Positions 59,321 to 64,000 of a DNA stretch of 64,000 nt are shown in pieces. A model generated the notes under the pieces. It made no database searches. It saw nothing but the letters and a program-made list of their open reading frames with translations, and was not told where the DNA came from. This DNA comes from Chlorogloeopsis sp038404745. Its GTDB lineage: Bacteria; Cyanobacteriota; Cyanobacteriia; Cyanobacteriales; Nostocaceae. Within the stretch, counting starts at the first letter, position 1. Every line of letters starts with the position of its first letter. The stretch is from assembly GCF_038404745.2 (NCBI RefSeq), contig NZ_JAYKTT020000074.1, positions 42,289 to 106,288 of the forward strand. Reading direction: 5' to 3'. A program made the translations under genes and the position numbers.

Positions 59321-59746
59321 CTAATTAGTAGCCTTGATAATACTCAAGACAAAAAGAGTAGTAATTCCAAAAGAGCCAACGCCAAACATAGCAGAGCGCA
59401 AAATGGGTTGATTTAAAATATAAAAAATTGAGTATAGTAAACGTGCTAAGACAAACGCTAAAGCTGCTCCTACAGCTAGTGGAGAATTGACTCCGGTTGC
59501 ATATGCCGACAATGCTGCTGCAGCAAATAGCATAAACGCTTCAAAGGAGTTTTGGTGCGCCCAAGTTGCCCGTTGGGCATAAGGTGGTAGCTTATCAAAC
59601 ATGGCACGGGGAGCAGATATATCATACCCAATCATGACACGAGCATAAACCACGACCAGAAATGGCAAATAAATTAATACAGCCGCTGCGGCAATTGAGT
59701 ACAAAAAAATTGCTGAAATGGGAATTTTTAATAGGTACATTAACAT
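59321..59746 (-). CDS. MAPEG-family membrane protein
   Basis: From the ATG at 59744-59746 the protein has 141 residues. A TTG at 59794 in the same frame would add 16. Four transmembrane helices are visible with the MAPEG pattern RATWAHQNSFEAFMLFAAAA and FVLARLLYSIFYILNQPILR, as in microsomal glutathione transferase-like and related eicosanoid-metabolism proteins. The bacterial role is unknown. Confidence 0.85.
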   Translation of the reverse strand: MLMYLLKIPISAIFLYSIAAAAVLIYLPFLVVVYARVMIGYDISAPRAMFDKLPPYAQRATWAHQNSFEAFMLFAAAALSAYATGVNSPLAVGAALAFVLARLLYSIFYILNQPILRSAMFGVGSFGITTLFVLSIIKATN

Positions 59747-60107
59747 GAAAAAGATTAAAAATCTTAGGCTTTTGATGTTTTGGCGTAGCCGCAAAGCAGC
59801 TTAATATTAGCGCTCGTCATCGCAAAAACTCAAGGACACTTGCAAGGCAGTTTTCCTTTCTCGCAATGTGTCCGCAGTATTTACCCATAAGTTATTGCTA
59901 AAAAATCATTAGTCTCCATATTGACTATATCTACCTTCATCATGAAAGAAGATATGACAACTTGTAACGAGAGTGAGGTACAAAATCCAAGACTCAAAGT
60001 CGTAGATGAAGCCTGTTTTACTTCTGACTTTTAACTCCTGTAGACGTCCAAAGGGCGTCTTCCCGTAGGATATTCTGCTATGTGTATCACTGACGTCTGG
60101 CTAATGA
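59747..60107. other. Spacer with a small hairpin
   Basis: This 361-base spacer has no gene. GACGTCC-AAA-GGGCGTC at 60043-60059 forms a 7-bp stem (one G-T pair), related to other CGTC-containing small repeats in the window. The rest is unremarkable AT-rich DNA. Confidence 0.4.
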
Positions 60108-60611
60108 TTAATCAAAGTAGAATAGCGTCACCACTTTTCTTTGTTCTTCTGCATCCTTACAAGTTTGCAAAAGAGTACGACTGTCATGAAACGCAAAGCA
60201 GATTAGTTGCTGGCAACGGGAGATAATCTCCTTATTACACAAGTAACTCGCTTCGGCTAAAGACAGATGATCGTTAGCAGGATTTTCCACCAGATGCATA
60301 ACTTGTTCGAGTTGCTGGCGGGATTCGTTGGGCTGCCTTTCCAAGCTTTGGGGCAGAATCACCGTTAATAAATTGGCATCAGCCCGCATTGCTCCCTTGA
60401 TGGCAGCTGAATTAGTACCCGTAGCGCCAGATGTGATGATGCGGTTGCCAGATAAAACTAGGGCATAGGACATCATCTCAATAAGATTTTGATGTGTAAT
60501 TGGTACATGACGAGAACCCAACAAGGCGATCCTTTTAGAACCTGTTTGTTGGATTGTCGCCAGTTCCTGCACTAATGTATCGACGTTGATAAGGTCTATT
60601 GACTGACTCAA
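60108..60611 (-). CDS. DprA/LOG-like Rossmann protein
   Basis: This 167-residue single-domain protein has a Rossmann-like fold: RIALLGSRHVPITHQNLIEM, then SGNRIITSGATGTNSAAIKG (a DprA/SMF-type GSxxG region) and LSLAEASYLCNKEIISRCQQ. It is annotated in related cyanobacteria as DNA recombination-mediator protein A, which binds single-stranded DNA and loads RecA. This version is shorter than full DprA and lacks the C-terminal domain, so another nucleotide-binding role is possible. The start appears to be TTG at 60609-60611, with no better codon nearby. Confidence 0.75.
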   Translation of the reverse strand: MSQSIDLINVDTLVQELATIQQTGSKRIALLGSRHVPITHQNLIEMMSYALVLSGNRIITSGATGTNSAAIKGAMRADANLLTVILPQSLERQPNESRQQLEQVMHLVENPANDHLSLAEASYLCNKEIISRCQQLICFAFHDSRTLLQTCKDAEEQRKVVTLFYFD

Positions 60612-60779
60612 AGACGGACGGAATCAGATTAAACAACCTAGTTATTTTAACAGAACCAGAGCAAACGCAAAGCTGCTTTGAGTGATATATCACTATAATT
60701 TCAGACTTCTTAACTAATGAGGGGTTTAGGGGACGATAAGTCCGGCACTCTAGCTAATCAGGTGAGCATCAAGAGGATG

Positions 60780-61310
60780 TCACCTAAGCAGCTTGATTGC
60801 TTGTTGGCACCAAGCAAGCCAATGTGTTTCATAACTAATGCCATTCAGGAGAGTCAAGAACTGAAACTTGGCTTGTTCCGACAGTTCCTGAGGTTTTTGA
60901 AAGTACTGTTGCTCTAAAGCTTTATATGTAGATAATCTTTCCAGATGCGCTTGCTGGTGACGCTCTAGCTCTTCCAAAATTACCTCTCTAGAGGCAGCAT
61001 ACCCACCAAATATTTTCACCAATAAATCGTCTTTGATTGGTGTGGGATCACATGGTTTTGCAATCCACTCCTTTAGCTGCTGTTTTCCTAATTCTGTTAC
61101 TTGATAAAGCTTTTTATCGGGACGTCCTGATTGTGACACTAACTCAGAAGTAACCCAACCTTGAGCCTCAAGTTTGGACAATTCACGGTAAATTTGCTGG
61201 TGAGTTGCCTGCCAAAAAAAACCGACTGAGCCGTCAAATTGCTTGGCTAAGTCATACCCACTACAAGAACGATCAATCAGAGAAGCCAAGATAGCGTGTG
61301 CTAATGCCAT
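60780..61310 (-). CDS. PadR-family transcriptional regulator
   Basis: The protein has 176 residues. The N-terminal winged helix has HAILASLIDRSCSGYDLAKQ, ATHQQIYRELSKLEAQGWVT and GRPDKKLYQVTELGKQQLKE, the PadR signature. A C-terminal helical dimerisation region (about 95-176) with EELERHQQAHLERLSTYKAL follows, as in the longer PadR group. It starts with ATG at 61310. It is divergent from the 61490 gene, and a palindrome in the shared spacer is the likely operator for self-regulation and for that gene. Confidence 0.92.
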   Translation of the reverse strand: MALAHAILASLIDRSCSGYDLAKQFDGSVGFFWQATHQQIYRELSKLEAQGWVTSELVSQSGRPDKKLYQVTELGKQQLKEWIAKPCDPTPIKDDLLVKIFGGYAASREVILEELERHQQAHLERLSTYKALEQQYFQKPQELSEQAKFQFLTLLNGISYETHWLAWCQQAIKLLR

Positions 61311-61356
61311 AAAAATCTTTTATATCAAATATGCAATTTTTTGAATATACTAAATT

Positions 61357-61378
61357 AATATACAACTAGTTGCATATT
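61357..61378. promoter_or_regulatory. Palindromic operator, probably for the PadR regulator
   Basis: AATATACAACTAGTTGCATATT has a centre at CTAG (61366-61369) and 10 of 11 paired positions. Outer arms TGAATAT (61342-61348) and ATATTCA (61374-61380) add a second inverted repeat. It lies 47 bases from the PadR start and 112 from the divergent gene start, a usual place for a PadR operator (consensus ATGT-N8-ACAT, imperfectly matched). Confidence 0.7.
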
Positions 61379-61489
61379 CAAAAATTTGAATACACGATAA
61401 GGGTTTGTTGACGACAATAGCAAGAATTGTACGTCACAACACACCTTGTTAAGAGATATGTCGTCTATTCGACTTAGGAGAATAATCTT

Positions 61490-61984
61490 ATGGTATTAAT
61501 TTCAGTTACGCGCTTGCACTTGAGAGCACCTCTTTATCTACCAGCCTTTTTGTGGCACAATATCTTGACTGTTTGGCAAATTCTCAATACTCCTGGATTT
61601 TTAAGCGGCAAGCTGTGGAAAGACGAACACGGAGCATTTTGGACGCTGACTGCTTGGAGAGATGAGTTGGCTATGCGCAATTACCGCAACTCTGGTTCGC
61701 ACCGTCAAGCTATGCGACACTTGCCACATTGGTGTGATGAAGCCGCAGTTGTTCACTGGCAACAAGAAGATAGTAAATTACCTGATGCGGGCAAGGCTTA
61801 CCGTCGTATGGTAGTAGAAGGTCATTTTACAAAGGTGCTTCATCCATCAGTTGCTCATATGAGTCGAGAAATTCCAGATCTAACATCAGCAAAAGCGATC
61901 GCATTGCATCCTCTGAAAAAAAAAGGTGACTTATACCAATGCGTGGATTTTGGATTAAAACCATTGATTAACAGGCTATTCTAG
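61490..61984 (+). CDS. ABM/DUF3291-like protein, probable PadR target
   Basis: The protein has 164 residues: VTRLHLRAPLYLPAFLWHNI, TPGFLSGKLWKDEHGAFWTL, TAWRDELAMRNYRNSGSHRQ and AMRHLPHWCDEAAVVHWQQE. This pattern fits the dimeric alpha+beta barrel proteins of the antibiotic-biosynthesis-monooxygenase and DUF3291 type. The last 45 residues are polar and less typical. It starts with ATG at 61490 (TTAGGAG upstream) and is divergent from the PadR gene, so it is probably induced by a small ligand sensed by PadR, such as a phenolic compound. That inference rests on gene order. Confidence 0.75.
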   Translation: MVLISVTRLHLRAPLYLPAFLWHNILTVWQILNTPGFLSGKLWKDEHGAFWTLTAWRDELAMRNYRNSGSHRQAMRHLPHWCDEAAVVHWQQEDSKLPDAGKAYRRMVVEGHFTKVLHPSVAHMSREIPDLTSAKAIALHPLKKKGDLYQCVDFGLKPLINRLF

Positions 61985-62054
61985 AATTTTGAAACCAGAC
62001 TGCCGCGTGCCAAATTGGTATCATACTAATTCACATTCACAAACAATTAATCAA

Positions 62055-62073
62055 GGCACAGCAATGCTGTGCC
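62055..62073. terminator. Palindrome between convergent genes
   Basis: GGCACAGCA-A-TGCTGTGCC is a perfect 9-bp inverted repeat with one central base, between the ends of the 61490 gene and the BioD/DRTGG gene. It belongs to a common cyanobacterial intergenic palindrome type (GGCACGGCATTGCCGTGCC) and could end transcripts from both sides. It lacks a long U-run. Confidence 0.55.
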
Positions 62074-62120
62074 TCTACCTTCCATCTTCATAACTGAATT
62101 AAAGGTGGGAGAAATCCTAG

Positions 62121-63215
62121 TTATGGTAAAGCTGCTGCTGGACTTAAATCCAAGAGATTGAGCAAACGCTTAATATCAAAATGTTCAGCCATTAAATTGC
62201 GAATGCAGTGAACTTTAATTGGTTCGTGAACACGCACTTGCCCAAAAGTCTTATCAACAATTTCCACAGTAGTGAGAGTATCTAAATCTACCGATAGGAT
62301 AGGTATTTCTAACTCTTCAGCCCGATTAAGAATAAAAGAGGGTGGTGGTAGTTGTCCGGTAAGAATCAGACATTGAGTCGAAGTTTCTAAAGCTGCTTGT
62401 TGAATTTCCACGCGATCGCCTCCTGTCACTACTGCCATATTTCGGCGCTTACGGAAATATTTAACGGCGGCGTTGACATTCATTGCCCCAATGGCTAGAC
62501 TTTCGACCATCAAATCCAGGCGATCGCTGCGACAGAGAACTTCTGCATTAAGTTGGTGTACCAGTTCACGCACGCTAACACTACGTAGCAAGTCATTTCT
62601 AGGTAAGATTCCCAGCACAGGAATTCCTTGCTGTTCTAAAAATGGGCGGATAGTTGTATCAAAGATTTGTGTTTGTTCAGCGGGAACATCATTGAGTACA
62701 AAACCAATTAAGCGTTTTCCCAAACGCTGCTTTGCTGATAGTACAGCCTCGATTGAAAGTAGCGACTGATAGCGCGTTACTAACAACACGGCAGCATCGA
62801 TGACTTCTGCTACTTGTGACAAAGACAAGTTATACAAACTGCCTTCTTCTAAGTTACCTGGCCCTTCCAGTAACACCAAATTACCAACTGACATTTGTAG
62901 ATATTTTTGTGCTAAAGACTGCCGATAATCCGTTGTATCTTCTCCGCACAAGCGTTTTTGCATGGTAACTTCGTTTAACGCCAGCAGGGTGGGTGCAATA
63001 CGATTTTCTGGCAGGTTGAGACTAGCTGCAATAAACTGGACATCTTCCTCAACAGCACTTCCCGAAGATTCACTCAAGCACGTACCTAGCGGTTTGCCGT
63101 AAGTAATATCCAGCCCTTGTTGCTGTAGTAAATGAGACAAGCCTAAAACCGTCGCAGATTTACCACTGTAAGCCTCCGTCGAGCCAATTAATAAATATTT
63201 AGGGGATTTTGGCAC
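62121..63215 (-). CDS. BioD-like/DRTGG-domain protein (phosphotransacetylase-family type)
   Basis: The protein has 364 residues. The N-terminal BioD-like P-loop domain has LLIGSTEAYSGKSATVLGLS (Walker A with GKS), ITYGKPLGTC and LVLLEGPGNLEEGSLYNLSL. A DRTGG domain (about 220-320) with GAMNVNAAVKYFRKRRNMAV and VTGGDRVEIQQAALETSTQC follows. This is the N-terminal arrangement of long Pta proteins, but without the phosphotransacetylase catalytic domain. It may be a regulator of acetyl-phosphate or AMP-linked metabolism, which is an inference. The start codon is GTG at 63213-63215. Confidence 0.88.
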   Translation of the reverse strand: MPKSPKYLLIGSTEAYSGKSATVLGLSHLLQQQGLDITYGKPLGTCLSESSGSAVEEDVQFIAASLNLPENRIAPTLLALNEVTMQKRLCGEDTTDYRQSLAQKYLQMSVGNLVLLEGPGNLEEGSLYNLSLSQVAEVIDAAVLLVTRYQSLLSIEAVLSAKQRLGKRLIGFVLNDVPAEQTQIFDTTIRPFLEQQGIPVLGILPRNDLLRSVSVRELVHQLNAEVLCRSDRLDLMVESLAIGAMNVNAAVKYFRKRRNMAVVTGGDRVEIQQAALETSTQCLILTGQLPPPSFILNRAEELEIPILSVDLDTLTTVEIVDKTFGQVRVHEPIKVHCIRNLMAEHFDIKRLLNLLDLSPAAALP

Positions 63216-63428
63216 ACATACACTCCTAATTTCAAAAGTTGGTACAACCTTTGCTTAGTGTTTATTAATTTTAGGGCGAACGAAGGCGATCGGGTTGCAG
63301 CTAAAGACGCAAAAGGAATTTATTAGCTAATTTTCAAGAAGAATTTCCGACTAAAAATCGACTTGCTTCTTAATCAAGGTGTGCCAAAGTCCAGTATTTT
63401 TGGGGGTATTTTACCAACAGATCCAAAA

Positions 63429-63803
63429 TTACTCGTCTATTTTGAGCAGCTTACGGTAAAAAGTTTGAGAAAAATCAGTGACACGATAACGCTTGTAATT
63501 TTCCATTAATTCAATTAAATAATTTATAAACTCGAAACTTGCCATCATTACCTCATAATTTAGCTCCGCATTGCCATCAAACTGAACACGGCAACGAGTT
63601 AAGTCTGAAGGCAGTGCAGCAACATTCCAAGTCGCAACAAAAGGGATATTTTCACTACCCTCTATCTTGCGCTGCCCCTCCAAGACACTTTTTTGATAGA
63701 GACTAATCGCATAGGGCAAGAAATTCCTCTTGCTGGCTTGAGTGTATGGCATATAGACATTGGCTTGCTGCTGAGTGACAGGCTGGAGTTGCTCGATAGA
63801 CAT
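63429..63803 (-). CDS. ebsA: EbsA-like protein (type IV pilus / biofilm)
   Basis: This 124-residue soluble protein starts MSIEQLQPVTQQQANVYMPY and contains PFVATWNVAALPSDLTRCRV, QFDGNAELNYEVMMASFEFI and a C-terminal DFSQTFYRKLLKI. This pattern matches my recollection of EbsA, a cyanobacterial protein needed for type IV pilus assembly and for self-suppression of biofilm formation. I rely on memory of the motif pattern. It starts with ATG at 63803. A GGTGTAAGGGTGTAGG tract lies upstream (63848-63870). Confidence 0.7.
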   Translation of the reverse strand: MSIEQLQPVTQQQANVYMPYTQASKRNFLPYAISLYQKSVLEGQRKIEGSENIPFVATWNVAALPSDLTRCRVQFDGNAELNYEVMMASFEFINYLIELMENYKRYRVTDFSQTFYRKLLKIDE

Positions 63804-63844
63804 AACTTAAATACTTCTCAAGTGGGTTGATCCAAGTTCCATTA

Positions 63845-63870
63845 GGGGATGGGGTGTAAGGGTGTAGGAG
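63845..63870 (+). repeat. G-rich tract GGTGTAAGGGTG
   Basis: GGGGATGGGGTGTAAGGGTG followed by TAGGAG matches the tract at 21604-21640 (GTGTGGGGGTGTAAGGGTGT). It is a further short dispersed repeat of the purine-rich type. Confidence 0.55.
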
Positions 63871-63974
63871 AGCAAGAGTTAACTTATACATCTACACCCT
63901 CAGTGACAACCAGGCATATGAGTGACCTTTGATAGTATTCCCAAAAAAGTGCCTTGATACACAGCTGCTTGTGG

Positions 63975-64000
63975 AAGAGGAGGGGGAGATAAGGGAACAG
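63975..64000 (+). repeat. Family B-like tract cut by window edge
   Basis: GGAAGAGGAGGGGGAGATAA followed by GGGAACAG begins a purine-rich tract like those at 23395, 29925 and 50741. It continues beyond the window. Confidence 0.45.

Noticed and set aside
1..64000. tRNA or rRNA genes
   Set aside because: I scanned spacers for TTCGA-type T-loop motifs with matching acceptor stems and found none.
1..64000. Transposase or integrase genes near the repeats
   Set aside because: No frame shows transposase motifs; the repeats appear to be non-autonomous.

Overview
The window is chromosomal DNA of a filamentous, probably heterocyst-forming cyanobacterium (Nostocales). The evidence is thylakoid and pigment genes (psaM, petP, chlG, crtR), several cyanobacteria-only families (DUF3086, DUF3119, EbsA), the HIP1 octamer GCGATCGC scattered through genes and spacers, and intergenic DNA full of short heptamer repeats and small palindromic or MITE-like elements. 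I see no tRNA, rRNA, CRISPR array, transposase or prophage gene. All positions come from reading the sequence. Family names come from motif recognition, not from a search.

Layout. 1-2000: the end of an unidentified gene, a lipoprotein and a conserved hypothetical protein. 2112-6906 (minus): glycine cleavage genes gcvT-gcvH-gcvP, with repeat DNA between gcvH and gcvP. 7404-12724 (plus): sulfate ABC transporter genes sbpA-cysT-cysW, followed at once by a DUF3604 metal-dependent protein where cysA would often be. 13001-14569: a secreted beta-helix protein with an internal 81-bp tandem repeat. 14714-18863 (minus): plsY, DUF3086, DUF3119 and an MlaE-type lipid permease, separated by composite repeats. 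19510-25432: a small membrane protein, sppA, aroH, crtR, a small unknown ORF and pyk. 25893-31483: a truncated alpha/beta hydrolase, a ChaN-like lipoprotein divergent from a medium-chain dehydrogenase, a small cysteine-containing membrane protein, chlG, an ArsA-like ATPase with an altered P-loop, and petP.

31959-48386 (plus) is the main accessory region, a surface-glycan cluster of nine genes. The first part is an ABC-2 exporter (Wzm-like permease and Wzt-like ATPase with a C-terminal glycan-binding-type domain), a double methyltransferase, a methyltransferase preceded by 14 uninterrupted seven-residue repeats, a GT-GT-methyltransferase fusion and a further GT4 enzyme. This resembles ABC-dependent O-antigen systems in which a coiled-coil terminator protein sets chain length, but with a different domain order. 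The second part is a lipid-linked-sugar module: a GT2 polyprenyl-phosphate glycosyltransferase, a UPF0104 membrane protein, an FAD oxidoreductase and a large AT-rich GT-C-like membrane protein.

48471-64000 is mostly housekeeping or conserved cyanobacterial genes: a HEAT-repeat protein, a membrane protein, a SpoIID/LytB protein, trpB, a D-ribulose-kinase-type FGGY kinase, psaM (31 residues), a small coiled-coil membrane protein, a TPR protein, a GST, a YajQ protein, a MAPEG protein, a DprA/LOG-like protein, a PadR regulator divergent from its probable target with a clear palindromic operator, a BioD/DRTGG protein and ebsA.

The spacers carry at least two dispersed repeat families. Family A has ends reading CTGTACGGGCGGGTTT or its complement, often with a GC-rich core. 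Family B is purine/pyrimidine-biased tracts with runs such as GGGGGAGAGGGGGAGAG. A family-B-like tract also lies inside the gcvP reading frame.
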